Assembly (NCBI RefSeq): GCF_016862315.1 | Contig: NZ_BOMS01000004.1 | Coordinates: 1-64,000 of the forward strand | Direction of reading: 5' to 3' | DNA length: 64,000 nucleotides | DNA from: Actinoplanes palleronii | Lineage (GTDB): Bacteria; Actinomycetota; Actinomycetes; Mycobacteriales; Micromonosporaceae | Shown: positions 45,141 to 53,771 of the stretch, piece after piece | How positions within the stretch are numbered: the first letter of the stretch is position 1 | How the letters are laid out: each line of letters begins with the position of its first letter | Notes under the pieces: generated by a model | The model's database searches: none | Seen by the model: only the letters and a program-made list of their open reading frames with translations | What the model was told of the DNA's origin: nothing | Translations under genes and position numbers: made by a program

Positions 45141-46279
45141 CGGTGGCCGTCCAGGAACTCGATGACAGCGTCGAGGACCCGCCTGACCTGGTCCTCGACG
45201 AGCGCCGAGCCGCTCGGCAGCAGCAGCCCGTCGCGGAACAGCCGTTCCGCGGCCCCGGTCAGCGCGGCCCGCGCCCCGGCGTAGAGCGGCTGCAGGTGCA
45301 TCGGTTTGAAGATCGGCCGGGTTTCCACGTTCCGCGCCGCCAGAAACGCGGCCAGCTCACCGGCCCGCCACCCGGCCCGGTCCGGATCGACGACGATGCT
45401 GGTGAGCCAGCGGTTCGCCGCCGGATCGTGGTCGCCCAGCAGGCTGACGCCTGCCACATCCGCAAAGACTTTCGCGTACGCGTCGTGCACCGCCCGCCGC
45501 CGCTCGATCATGTCGTCCAGGCGGCACAACTGAGCCCGGCCCAGCGCGGCCAGCAGGTTGCTCAGCCGATAGTTGTACCCGATCTCGGCGTGCTCGTAGT
45601 GCGCCGCGGGCAGCCGGGCCTGACCGGCCAGGTGCCGCGCCCGGGCGGCCAGCACCGGATCGGCGGTGAGCACCATGCCACCACCCGACGTCGTCATGAT
45701 CTTGTTGCCGTTGAACGACAGCGCCGCCACCCGGCCGAACGAGCCCGCCGCCCGTCCGTGGTAGCGGGACCCGAGCGACTCGGCGGCGTCCTCGACGACC
45801 GGGATGTCGTACCCGTCGCACACCGGCAGGATCCGTTCGTAGTCGGCGCAGCACCCGAACAGGTCGACGGCCAGCACCGCGCGCACCGACGCACCCTCCG
45901 CGCGCAACTCGGCGAGCAGGCCGGCCAGCACCTCGGGGTCCAGGTTGCCGGTGCCGGCGTCGCAGTCCACGAAGACCGGCCGCGCGCCGGTGTAGACGAC
46001 CGCGTTGGCGGTGGCCACGAACGTCAGGGTCGGCACCACGACGACATCGCCCGGGCCCGCGCCGACACCGAGCAGGGCCAGGTGCAGCGCGGCGGTGCCG
46101 GAATTGACGGCGACGGCGTGCGGCACACCGACCCGGCCGGCGACCTCCCGCTCGAACTCCTCGAGGTCCGGTCCGACCGGGGCGATCCAGCCGGAGCGGA
46201 GCGCCGCCATCACGTACTCCTGCTCCAGCAACCCGACATCGGGTGCCGACAGCAGCACAGCCTGACTATTTTCGATCAT
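45137..46279 (-). CDS. DegT/DnrJ/EryC1 UDP-sugar aminotransferase (PglE-like)
   Basis: A 380-residue PLP aminotransferase. The family landmarks are complete: AVNSGTAALHLALLG, VVVPTLTFVATANAV, VPVVEDAAESLG-like IPVVEDAAESLGSRY and the PLP lysine in LSFNGNKIMTTSGGGM. The GNKI(M/I)TTSGGGM form is typical of PglE/LegC-type enzymes acting on 4-keto-6-deoxy UDP sugars. It is the first gene of the operon that continues with PglC-, PglD- and GT4-like genes. It would aminate the product of the CapD/PglF-type dehydratase. Confidence 0.93.
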   Translation of the reverse strand: MIENSQAVLLSAPDVGLLEQEYVMAALRSGWIAPVGPDLEEFEREVAGRVGVPHAVAVNSGTAALHLALLGVGAGPGDVVVVPTLTFVATANAVVYTGARPVFVDCDAGTGNLDPEVLAGLLAELRAEGASVRAVLAVDLFGCCADYERILPVCDGYDIPVVEDAAESLGSRYHGRAAGSFGRVAALSFNGNKIMTTSGGGMVLTADPVLAARARHLAGQARLPAAHYEHAEIGYNYRLSNLLAALGRAQLCRLDDMIERRRAVHDAYAKVFADVAGVSLLGDHDPAANRWLTSIVVDPDRAGWRAGELAAFLAARNVETRPIFKPMHLQPLYAGARAALTGAAERLFRDGLLLPSGSALVEDQVRRVLDAVIEFLDGHR

Positions 46280-46433
46280 TCCCCCACCACCCGGCGAGTC
46301 GGCGTGACGGGGGGGGCGACAGCTCGACGTCCTTTTCCCTGATCATGCTAATCCGCGCCGCTGCCCGATACCGGAGATCCGCGCGGAAGCCGAATGCCCC
46401 TCACCTTCGAGCCGGGCCGCGTGAGGATCATCC

Positions 46434-46532
46434 GTGATCCACCCTGCCGCGGACGACGAGGTCACCTGCCGGATCGTCCTCGACGGGGCGATGGTCGCCG
46501 AGGTCACCCGCCCTCGGGTCGCGTTCACGGCA
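46434..46532 (+). pseudogene. Possible MmpS-like C-terminal remnant
   Basis: From GTG 46434 the frame reads AADDEVTCRIVLDGAMVAE, which resembles the last strand pair of MmpS-type accessory proteins (VTCRIxVDGxxVAE). The expected upstream domain and membrane anchor are absent and the frame then runs into low-complexity sequence. The 356-bp gap 46280-46635 otherwise holds only the pglE-like promoter region and a G-tract at about 46310. Confidence 0.25.
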
Positions 46533-46635
46533 GAGAAAAGCCGCCCACCTCCGGAAACCTCCCCGACCCGCCCCTACCCGGCCCGGCCTCGGCGTCACCT
46601 CGGACCCGACGCCGCCCGCCGGGTGGAGCCTGCGG

Positions 46636-46941
46636 TCAGTTACCCGCCCAGGACGGCGTGAAGCCGATCAGCAGCGCCACCGCGGCACCGACGAGGGCCA
46701 GCGCGAGCCCGGCCAGCATGCCGATCCCGGCCGCCTTGAACCGCGGATTGTTCACCAGGAAAGCGCCGAGCGACGCGGTGATCGGCGAGATGCAGCACCC
46801 ACCGGTCCCGTAGAAATACGTCCACTGCTGCGGATTATCGGTCTCCCCGCTCCACAACCAGTTCGCGGCGAGCAGCCCGAGACCGACGTGCAACGCGAGT
46901 ACGAGACAGGCGACCAGCACCGCCATTGATCCCTTAGCCAC
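46636..46941 (-). CDS. Small membrane protein of unknown function
   Basis: A 101-residue protein with probably three transmembrane helices: about residues 5-26, 47-66 and 71-93. The loop has TDNPQQWTYFYGTGGCCISP with a Cys pair. GTG 46941 is taken as the start; ATG 46926 is an alternative. I recognise no family. It is monocistronic as far as can be seen, with the next gene convergent or distant. Confidence 0.65.
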   Translation of the reverse strand: MAKGSMAVLVACLVLALHVGLGLLAANWLWSGETDNPQQWTYFYGTGGCCISPITASLGAFLVNNPRFKAAGIGMLAGLALALVGAAVALLIGFTPSWAGN

Positions 46942-47111
46942 ACGGGAACGTTAGCCGCACCCACCCCACCCGACACACGCCCGGGGTCGCTCTTTCCCGC
47001 CAACTACCTACCATATCCCCGCAAAATGCCATCAATTTCGGAAGATCGGCCCGGCGGCCGAGATCACCTCTCACCCACCGCAATCGCCCTATCCACCCAC
47101 AGTTCCACCCG

Positions 47112-47813
47112 TCACGGCACCTTCTGCGCCCCGACCTCCGCCACACCCCGCCCCACCGACCCGGCACGACCCGCCACCCCGGCGGATCCGCCGATCAACC
47201 GCCGGACCACCCCGCCCAGCCGGCGCCCCAGCGCCCCGGCGTGCCGCTGCCCCACCATCGCGAGCACGGTCACGAGACCCGCACCGAGCCAGGCCACCCC
47301 GAACCCGGCCAGCGGACGATCCGCGAACGCCACCCCGCCCAGATACCCGAGCAGCGCACTCTGCGCCGCCCACACCACCGCACCCACCCCGGTGAAAGCC
47401 ACGAACCGCCGCCCGGGATACCCCACGGCCCCCGCCGTGAACGCCGCCGCCGACCGCACCCCCGGCACAAAACGTCCGAAAATGATCAGCGCCCCACCGT
47501 GCCGCCGCATCACCGCCAGCACCCAGTCGTGGATCACCGCACCCCGGCGCCCGCGCCGCAACCGGTGCCGGACCGCGGCGCCGCTGCGACGCCCCACGAG
47601 GTAGGCGAGCCCGTCCCCGCACACCACCCCGGCGGCCGCCGCGACCATCACCCAGATCAGCAACGGATGCCCGGCCTCAGCCACCCCGACACCGACCGCC
47701 ACGATGATCGTCTCGCTCGGGATGAACGGCAGCACCACATCGACCATCGCCGCCGCCAGCACCACCACCAGCACCCAGCGGCCGCTCGTCAGCAGCTCCA
47801 CATACTGCGACAT
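47112..47813 (-). CDS. DedA-family membrane protein
   Basis: A 233-residue DedA/SNARE-associated protein with about five hydrophobic helices. The family glycine/acid features are present: FIPSETIIVAVG, GDGLAYLVGRRSG and FGRFVPGVRSAAAFTAGAVG (the R-x3-G motif). Members are thought to move undecaprenyl phosphate or phosphatidyl lipids across the membrane, which would suit a glycan-rich locus. ATG 47813 is used. The frame runs far upstream through a 27-bp repeat array but that region is not plausible protein. Confidence 0.9.
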   Translation of the reverse strand: MSQYVELLTSGRWVLVVVLAAAMVDVVLPFIPSETIIVAVGVGVAEAGHPLLIWVMVAAAAGVVCGDGLAYLVGRRSGAAVRHRLRRGRRGAVIHDWVLAVMRRHGGALIIFGRFVPGVRSAAAFTAGAVGYPGRRFVAFTGVGAVVWAAQSALLGYLGGVAFADRPLAGFGVAWLGAGLVTVLAMVGQRHAGALGRRLGGVVRRLIGGSAGVAGRAGSVGRGVAEVGAQKVP

Positions 47814-48005
47814 CGGCACCTCCCCCGCCGTGCCGAGATTCGCAGCCGCGAGCAGCCCCGGAGTGACATCCACACATACGCCAGACATCACCCACACAAC
47901 ACCCGCCCCAGCCACCCACCCGCAGTCGCCGGACAGCACCACCGCCGGCCCCCGCCACCCGCACGGCAACACCGAGCAACCCACAACGGCCCCAGGCCCA
48001 GCCAA

Positions 48006-48113
48006 ACTCGCCCAGCTGGCCCAGCCGGCCATGCTCGCCCAGCTGGCCCAGACGGCCGTGCTCGCCCAGCTGGCCCAGACGGCCGTGCTCGCCCAGACGG
48101 CCCAGACGGCCGT
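48006..48113. repeat. 27-bp tandem repeat, four copies
   Basis: Units at 48006, 48033, 48060 and 48087, consensus GCTCGCCCAGCTGGCCCAGA followed by CGGCCGT. Copies 2 and 3 are identical. The array ends in a hairpin. Confidence 0.85.
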
Positions 48114-48134
48114 TATGGGTCCGCCATAACGGCC
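48108..48134. terminator. Hairpin GGCCGTTATGG / CCATAACGGCC
   Basis: A perfect 11-bp stem with a five-base loop (GTCCG). Located 300 bp after the MFS stop, directly at the end of the 27-bp array. The right arm is the CATAACGGCC block repeated at about 48197 and 48315, and at 7335. Confidence 0.55.
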
Positions 48135-48440
48135 CCCAGACCCAGCCGAGCGAACCCGGCTGGCCACCACCGCCCTTATCGACCCCTCATAACGGCCCTC
48201 AGCACCAGCCGGGCCGCCCGAGCCAGCCGCCACAGCCACCACTGGTCCGCCTCGACAGCACCCGAGCCCAGCCAACCAAATCCAGCTGGCCACCACTGCC
48301 CTTATCGGCCCGCCATAACGGCCCTCAGCACCAGCCGGGCCGGCCAGCGAGCACCCACGGTGGCTCACGGCCGCCTTGACCACACCCGGGGAGCAGTCAC
48401 CGCGGCCGCCGACGGCGACCGGCGGGTCGAGCGAGCGCCC

Positions 48441-49601
48441 TCAGACCAGCACCCGGCGGCGGCTCAGTGACACCGCCACCATCGCGACCACCGCCAGCAG
48501 GCCCGCCACCGGGGCGAAGACGAAGCCGTACCGAATGGACTCTCCCACCAGCGGCCCGGTGATCGCCGCGCCTGCCGCGCTGCCCACCGTGAACGCCGTG
48601 ATGATCCAGGCGAACGCCTCCACCGCCGTACCCGGTGGGGTCAGCTCGTCGGCGGCCAGGAACACCGCGGTCAGCACCGGAGGCAGGGACATCCCGGCGA
48701 TCGCAAGCAGCACTCCCATCAGGACCGGCCCGGGCACCGCGAGCAGCGGCACGAACCCGGCCGCGAGCGCCGCGGTGACCAGCGGCAGGCGGGCCGGGCC
48801 ACCGGGACGCGCCCGCATGTAGAGCAGGCCGCCGGCCAGCGCGCCGGTCGCCTGGGCGGCGAGGAGCCAGCCGCTCAGCGAGCGGTCGCCGGCCGCTTCC
48901 GCATAACCGGTGACCACGACCGGCAGGCTGCCGATGGCCGCGCCGGCGCCGAGGACACCGAGCAGGATCACCGCGAACTGCGGCACTCGCAGCGGACCGG
49001 CCCAGTGGCGGTGCGCCGAGACGCCGCGCCAGGTGCGGACGAGCGGGGTCGAGACGAACAGCGCCACCCCGGCGAGCTGCAGCAGCGCGGCCACGATCAG
49101 ACCCGCGGGCGGGCCGGCGACGGCCACCGCGAGCAGGGTGACCAGCGGGCCTGTCACGTAGATGACCTCTTGAACCGCGATGTCCAGCGAGTAGGCCGCG
49201 GCCACCCGGTCCGCACTGACCAGTTCCGGCCAGAGGGCGCGCAGGCAGGCTTCCAGCGGCGGCGTGCCGAGCCCGGCCAGCACCGCGCCGGTCATCGTGG
49301 CCGGCAGCCCGTTCTCACCCGCCGCGACCAGCAGGAACCCGGCGGCGGAGAGCAGCGCGGAGCCCCAGAGCACCGGGGGTTGCCGCCAGCGGTCGACGAT
49401 CCGGGCGAGCAGCGGCGCGCTGACCGCCATCCCCGCGGTGTAGGCGCCGACCACCAGGCCGGCCATCGCGAGGCTGTGCGCCTCGCGGGCGAAGAGCAGC
49501 AGAGCGAGGGGGGCTGAGGCCATGGGCAGGCGTCCGGTTTGACTCGCGATCAAGAGCCTTGCGACGTACGGGGTGCGGAGCACCGCGGTGAGTGCGGACA
49601 T
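48441..49601 (-). CDS. MFS transporter
   Basis: A 386-residue major-facilitator protein with about 12 hydrophobic helices. Family motif A-like residues follow helix 2 (ARIVDRWRQPPVLW), and the second half repeats the pattern. Substrate cannot be told. GAGAAG lies upstream of ATG 49601. It is monocistronic, and the 250 bp upstream contain only a short minus-strand frame (49713-49823, about 36 codons) of unknown meaning. Confidence 0.88.
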   Translation of the reverse strand: MSALTAVLRTPYVARLLIASQTGRLPMASAPLALLLFAREAHSLAMAGLVVGAYTAGMAVSAPLLARIVDRWRQPPVLWGSALLSAAGFLLVAAGENGLPATMTGAVLAGLGTPPLEACLRALWPELVSADRVAAAYSLDIAVQEVIYVTGPLVTLLAVAVAGPPAGLIVAALLQLAGVALFVSTPLVRTWRGVSAHRHWAGPLRVPQFAVILLGVLGAGAAIGSLPVVVTGYAEAAGDRSLSGWLLAAQATGALAGGLLYMRARPGGPARLPLVTAALAAGFVPLLAVPGPVLMGVLLAIAGMSLPPVLTAVFLAADELTPPGTAVEAFAWIITAFTVGSAAGAAITGPLVGESIRYGFVFAPVAGLLAVVAMVAVSLSRRRVLV

Positions 49602-49844
49602 GCGCGCTTCTCGTTTCCAGGAGCGAAGAACGGGCCGGGGACGCGGGCGGTTCCGGACACGGCGGCGCGCTGCGACAGCGGGGCAGTGGCGGAGACCGGC
49701 TGAGCGGACAGCTCAGGGCGCGAAGTCGGCCCGATCGTGGTCGAGCCCGTAGAGCGGCAGATCCGGCGTGACCCAACCCGCGTACGCAGCGGCGATGGCG
49801 TCGAGAGGGGTCACGGCGTGCACCCTACCCGAGTCGGCTGTTGA

Positions 49845-50126
49845 CACTCCGGCACCCGATTCAAGGTCTTCCCGTAGCCGGGTGTCCCCCGTGACCCGTT
49901 CGAGAAGGTCGCCGGCGCCGCGGTCGTGCACCGCCTGACCGGGATCGCGCCCGCCGTCTCGCTGCACATCCCGTGGGAGCGGGTCGACGACTGGACCAGG
50001 CTGCGCGAATTCGCCCAGGAGCAGGGCGTCGCCCTCGGCGCGATCAACGCGAACGTCTTCCAGGACGAGGACTACGGACTCGGCCCGGTCACCCACCCCG
50101 ACCCGCGGGCGCGCCGCAAGGCCACC
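49845..50126 (+). pseudogene. rhaI: Fragment of an L-rhamnose isomerase gene with internal stop
   Basis: One frame reads HSGTRFKVFP, stop, PGVPRDPFEKVAG, then VHRLTGIAPAVSLHIPWERV and VALGAINANVFQDEDYGLG through THPDPRARRKA. This follows the core of actinobacterial RhaI-type L-rhamnose isomerase (normally about 390 residues) without gaps. Both ends are missing, and codon 49875-49877 is TAG where CAG or a similar codon is expected. The fragment is about 94 codons. It sits just before the lexA 3' end. A rhamnose mutarotase gene survives at 55724. Confidence 0.85.
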
Positions 50127-50153
50127 ACTGATGACCAGCCGCAGGGCGAAACC

Positions 50154-50798
50154 TCAGAGGCGGCGGATGACCGAGACGACCTTGCCGAGGACGACGGCGT
50201 CGTCGCCGGGGATCACCGGATAGTTCGGGTTCTGCGGGACCAGCTCGACGTGGCCGTCGCGCCGCTGGAACGTCTTGACCGTGGCCTCACCGTCGATCAT
50301 GGCGGCGACGATCTCCCCGTTCTCCGCGACCGGCTGCCGGCGGACCACCACGACGTCGCCGTCGCAGATCGCCGCGTCGATCATCGAGTCGCCCTTGACG
50401 TTCAGCGCGAACAGCTCGCCGTGCCCGACCATCCCGGCCGAGACGACGAGGTGATCGGTCACGTGCTCCTCGGCCAGGATCGGCGCACCGGCCGCGATGT
50501 CACCGAGCACCGGGATCGTCACCGCCGGATGGCTCACGGCCGCGACCGGCGCGGCACTGTCCCGTACGTTCACGGCCCGCGACCCGTGTGGCTCGCGCCG
50601 CAGCAGACCGTGGCGTTCCAGCACCTTGAGGTGGTGCGCCACCGACGACGGCGAGACCAGCCCGACGGCCGCGCCGATCTCCCGCACCGTCGGCGGGAAG
50701 CCCCGCTCGCGCACCGAGTCGCGGATCGCCGCGAGAATGCGCTCCTGCTTGGCCGAGATCCGCGGCCGATCCTCGCCCTCACCGACATCGACGCTCAT
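50154..50798 (-). CDS. lexA: LexA repressor
   Basis: A 214-residue SOS repressor and self-cleaving serine protease. The winged helix is [20 protein letters not shown] (about residues 35-54). The cleavage site Ala-Gly is in GDIAAGAPI. The catalytic Ser is in VKGDSMIDA and the Lys in [10 protein letters not shown]. All residues for RecA-stimulated cleavage are present and length is normal. A 9-of-12 match to the actinobacterial SOS box lies 22 bp upstream, so autoregulation is likely. Confidence 0.95.
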   Translation of the reverse strand: MSVDVGEGEDRPRISAKQERILAAIRDSVRERGFPPTVREIGAAVGLVSPSSVAHHLKVLERHGLLRREPHGSRAVNVRDSAAPVAAVSHPAVTIPVLGDIAAGAPILAEEHVTDHLVVSAGMVGHGELFALNVKGDSMIDAAICDGDVVVVRRQPVAENGEIVAAMIDGEATVKTFQRRDGHVELVPQNPNYPVIPGDDAVVLGKVVSVIRRL

Positions 50799-50819
50799 GT
50801 CGGCACCTTACCCCACGAT

Positions 50820-50835
50820 TAGATCAGATGTACGA
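50820..50835. promoter_or_regulatory. Candidate SOS (LexA) box
   Basis: Read on the minus strand it is TCGTACATCTGATCTA, compared with the consensus TCGAAC-N4-GTTCGA: 9 of 12 defined positions match. It lies just upstream of lexA. Confidence 0.5.
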
Positions 50836-50873
50836 ATCGTGACCGGATCCGCACGTTCGGGGGACCCCGTGGA

Positions 50874-52118
50874 TCAGCGGACGAAGAGCAGGAACAGACC
50901 CGCCCAGGTGCACCCGATCATGAACAGCACCAGCGGCAGCTCGTCGGCGAGCGTGACCAGCAGCGGCCGGGCCGGGCGGACACCGGTCACGGCGGCGCCG
51001 GCCGGTACGACGGGCCGGGCGGCGGTCAGCGCCGCGTCGTGGGCGACGATCACGCCGAGCACGTGTCCCAGCAGGATCAGGGCGACCTGCGCACCGGCGA
51101 TCACCGACGGGATCGGGACCACGTCCCAGGTGGCGTCCGGCGCAAGCCCCCACTGCCGGATCAACAGCAGGAACCCGCGCGGCGCCTCGACGATCAGCAG
51201 CGACAGGTAGTGGGCGAGCGTGTAGCCGACCGCGATCGGGATCAGCGAGGCGGTCACGTCCAGGCCACCGGCGGTCCTGCGTACGGCGGCGAACACCCCG
51301 GCGCAGACCACCACGAGCGCGGCCGTCGCGTAGAGCGCGCCATGCCCGGCCCGCTGGGTGAACCCGGCCCACGCGGGCGAGCCGGACGCGCTGTCGAACA
51401 CCGTCGAGCCCCACCAGACCGCCACGAACGCGGCCGCACCGGCCCCGGCCGTCGACGACCCGGCCGCGGCGAGCCCGCTGAGCGGGGTACGCCACCACAC
51501 GGGGCTGAGCCGGCCGGCGAGCTCGGAGTACACCTCGAAGCAGTCCCCGCGGGCGAACCACTCCTCACCGCGCAGCGCGGCCATCCCGAGCTGCACGATC
51601 GCGTACCCGAGCAGGGCACCCCCGATCACCGCCGGGGTGGTCCGGTGCGGCGCGACCAGCTCGAACCAGACGAAGGCCAGCAGCCACAGCGCGGCCGGCC
51701 ACCCGCCTCGCCCGGTGCCCGGCCGCACCCCGGCACGCGGCAGCCGCAGCAGCCGGAACAGCGTGCGCAGCGGGTTGACCGCCCGCCACACCGGCCCGAA
51801 CAGCACGCTGACCGGCACCAGCCCGACCCACAGCCAGACGAACAGCGCGTGCGCCGCCGGGTTTTCCGCGCCCTGCGGCCCGGCCAGCGCGTTCCCGACC
51901 AGATAGACGGAGAGCAGAAGCACCACACCGCGCACGACAGGCAACCACATGGGGGTACGCAGTGAGCGCGGGGTCGCGCCGCCCAGCCGTGGTTTGGTCC
52001 ACCACAGCGCCGCGATCAGGAAGGACAGCACCACGGTGGCCGCGCCGGCCTGCAACACCAGGTCGAGCGGCAGCGGCAGATCCGACGAGCTCCCTACCCC
52101 GTGGGCGAGGGGGCTCAC
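50874..52118 (-). CDS. His-rich polytopic membrane protein of unknown function
   Basis: A 414-residue protein with about nine or ten transmembrane helices. The N-terminus has AHGVGSSSDLPLPLDL, and the C-terminal half has conserved-looking histidines in VGYTLAHYLSLLIVEAPRG and ILLGHVLGVIVAHDAAL, placed in or near helices. These could ligate heme or copper (inference). Similar actinobacterial proteins are sometimes labelled fenitrothion hydrolase, a name I would not trust here. GTG 52118 overlaps the upstream cupredoxin gene by 4 bp. It is the last of four coupled genes. Confidence 0.8.
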   Translation of the reverse strand: MSPLAHGVGSSSDLPLPLDLVLQAGAATVVLSFLIAALWWTKPRLGGATPRSLRTPMWLPVVRGVVLLLSVYLVGNALAGPQGAENPAAHALFVWLWVGLVPVSVLFGPVWRAVNPLRTLFRLLRLPRAGVRPGTGRGGWPAALWLLAFVWFELVAPHRTTPAVIGGALLGYAIVQLGMAALRGEEWFARGDCFEVYSELAGRLSPVWWRTPLSGLAAAGSSTAGAGAAAFVAVWWGSTVFDSASGSPAWAGFTQRAGHGALYATAALVVVCAGVFAAVRRTAGGLDVTASLIPIAVGYTLAHYLSLLIVEAPRGFLLLIRQWGLAPDATWDVVPIPSVIAGAQVALILLGHVLGVIVAHDAALTAARPVVPAGAAVTGVRPARPLLVTLADELPLVLFMIGCTWAGLFLLFVR

Positions 52119-52780
52119 TTCACTTCGAGCTGCAGCAGCAGCGTGTCGGGGTGCGCCTCGACGTCGAAGAGGCCGGCCCGGGACGCGACGAAGACGATGC
52201 ACGTGGGCTGGCCGGGCGTGACCGGGTATTCCAGGTCGTAGCCGTGCACGTGGATGTCGGCGGCGGCATCCACCGAGACGCCGAGCCGGACCTGGCTGCC
52301 GAGCGGCACACTGACCCGCTGCGGCGCGGGCTCGGCCTTGCCGGCGCGGAGCGCGGCGTTCGCCACCACCTGCTCCGGTGACGCGGACCCGCAGGCGGCC
52401 GGGGTGGCGGCCTGCGCGGCCGGTGCCGCCGTGCACCCGGGCAGCAGGGCGAGCGCGGCCAGCAGGAACGGCACGATCCGCAGCGACCGGCGACCGGTGC
52501 CGGCCGGCTCCACCGGCGTGGCCTCGGAGACCGGGGTGCCGGCCAGCGGCATCGGCATCGACGGCGGGCCAGCGGGCGCGCGCCGGCGGGTCAGTGCCAG
52601 CACGCCGAGCTGCGCGAAGATCGCGATCGAGGCGGACGACACCACCAGCACGAACGCCGCGAACAGCGCGGTGCCGGAGACCAGGCTCTCCGCGGTCATC
52701 AGGGTCTTGACGCCGAGCAATGCCGGCCCGGCCAGCAACACCGACGACACCAGCAACACCAGACCGGTCAGCACCCTCAT
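52115..52780 (-). CDS. Membrane-anchored cupredoxin-like protein with HVHGYD motif
   Basis: A 221-residue protein. Two helices at the N-terminus (about residues 5-22 and 35-60) are followed by a linker and a third hydrophobic segment ending in a lipobox-like LLPGC (about 113). The last 90 residues are a cupredoxin fold: VRLGVSVDAAADIHVHGYDL, then PTCIVFVASRAGLFDVEAHP. Candidate copper ligands are the HxH pair, the Cys and the final His. ATG 52780 has GGGAG nearby. It lies between two membrane-protein genes in the operon. Confidence 0.8.
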   Translation of the reverse strand: MRVLTGLVLLVSSVLLAGPALLGVKTLMTAESLVSGTALFAAFVLVVSSASIAIFAQLGVLALTRRRAPAGPPSMPMPLAGTPVSEATPVEPAGTGRRSLRIVPFLLAALALLPGCTAAPAAQAATPAACGSASPEQVVANAALRAGKAEPAPQRVSVPLGSQVRLGVSVDAAADIHVHGYDLEYPVTPGQPTCIVFVASRAGLFDVEAHPDTLLLQLEVK

Positions 52781-52862
52781 GCCCACTCCCTCGCGACCGC
52801 ACGCGGCGGGTCGTAACGGACACAACCCGCGGGCCGGCCGGAGACTTCCGTGTGCGGTGACA

Positions 52863-53771
52863 TCATGCGGGTTCCTCGACGGCGGCACGCTGCGCCAGCG
52901 TGCGCAGCACCGACGCGCCGGCCACCGCGACACCCGCGCCCAGGCCCAGCGCCAGCACCACCAGCACCCGCTCGGCCACCGCCGGCCCGGCGAACGGCAG
53001 CACCGCCCGGTGGAACGAGGTCACGTCCGGGAGGACGAAGATCGCGGTCAGCGCGGCGCCGGCGCAGACCGCGAGCAGGCCGGCCGGGCGGCCGCGCAGC
53101 ACGGTGACCACGCCGCCCAGGATCAGCGGCCAGCTCAGCAGGTTGATGCCGGCCGCGCTGAGGAACGTCCCGGCGGCCGGCGCCGACTCGACCGCCAGCG
53201 TGGAGCCGGTGACGTGCACGATCGACGCGGCCATCGCGACACCACCGGACGCGGCCAGCAGCAGGTCGGCCCGGTGCAGGCGACGAGCGATCACGGGTAC
53301 GGCCACGGCCGTCACGATAGCCAGCGCCCACCAGGGCAGCGGGTTCGGCGGGCGCTCGCCGGTCAGCACCCCGCTGACCGTGACCGTGGTGCCGCGGGCG
53401 TCGACGGTCAGCGACCAGTCCGCCGTACGATCAGGTTTGATGTTTTTGCCCTCGGGAGCGGACCGTGAGTCAGCCCAGGTCAAGACGTTGCCGGAGGCAA
53501 CGGTGGCCGGAGTGCCGGCGCCGCCGTCACCACTGACCGTGACCGGGCCGCCGGTGTTGTTCGTCAGCCGCAGCTTCGCGCCGTCCTCGATCGCGACCAC
53601 TTGGAGTCCGGCGATCGCCGGTGTGACGGTCACCACCCGGCTGCGCGCGTCCGTCGCCACCAGGCCACCGGCGTGCGCCGCCGCCGGCCCGGCCGAGCCC
53701 AGCACGAGCGCCGCGGCCACCGCCGTCAGCACCGCGAGACGCCGGAGCGGGGCGGCGGCCGGCCGGTTCAC
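52863..53771 (-). CDS. Exported CopC/PmoB-like protein with mature N-terminal His
   Basis: A 302-residue exported membrane protein. The signal peptide ends AAA before HAGG, so the mature protein would begin with a histidine at residue 33, as in CopC-type copper chaperones and PmoB. A beta-domain (about residues 33-140: VTVTPAIAGLQVVAIEDGAK, LTNNTGGPVTVSG) precedes about five transmembrane helices. Two further histidines lie in SIVHVTG and SFHRAVLP. GTG 53771 overlaps the upstream gene stop by 4 bp. No enzymatic domain is recognised. Confidence 0.75.
   Translation of the reverse strand: MNRPAAAPLRRLAVLTAVAAALVLGSAGPAAAHAGGLVATDARSRVVTVTPAIAGLQVVAIEDGAKLRLTNNTGGPVTVSGDGGAGTPATVASGNVLTWADSRSAPEGKNIKPDRTADWSLTVDARGTTVTVSGVLTGERPPNPLPWWALAIVTAVAVPVIARRLHRADLLLAASGGVAMAASIVHVTGSTLAVESAPAAGTFLSAAGINLLSWPLILGGVVTVLRGRPAGLLAVCAGAALTAIFVLPDVTSFHRAVLPFAGPAVAERVLVVLALGLGAGVAVAGASVLRTLAQRAAVEEPA

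Larger units (their letters stand above)
47814..48440. other. 627-bp gene-free region rich in repeats
   Basis: Between the MFS and DedA genes (both minus strand). It holds the dedA promoter side (47814-47990), a 27-bp tandem array (48006-48113), an 11-bp-stem hairpin (48108-48134) and two more imperfect copies of a TTATCG...CATAACGGCC block near 48178-48210 and 48300-48335. I see no gene in it. Confidence 0.6.

Noticed and set aside
47814-48383. N-terminal extension of DedA containing WAS-type repeats
   Set aside because: It translates the 27-bp DNA repeat. A normal DedA start with the first helix is at 47813.
49713-50096. 127-codon minus-strand frame
   Set aside because: It is mostly antisense to the rhaI fragment. 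Only its last 36 codons look protein-like and no family is recognised.
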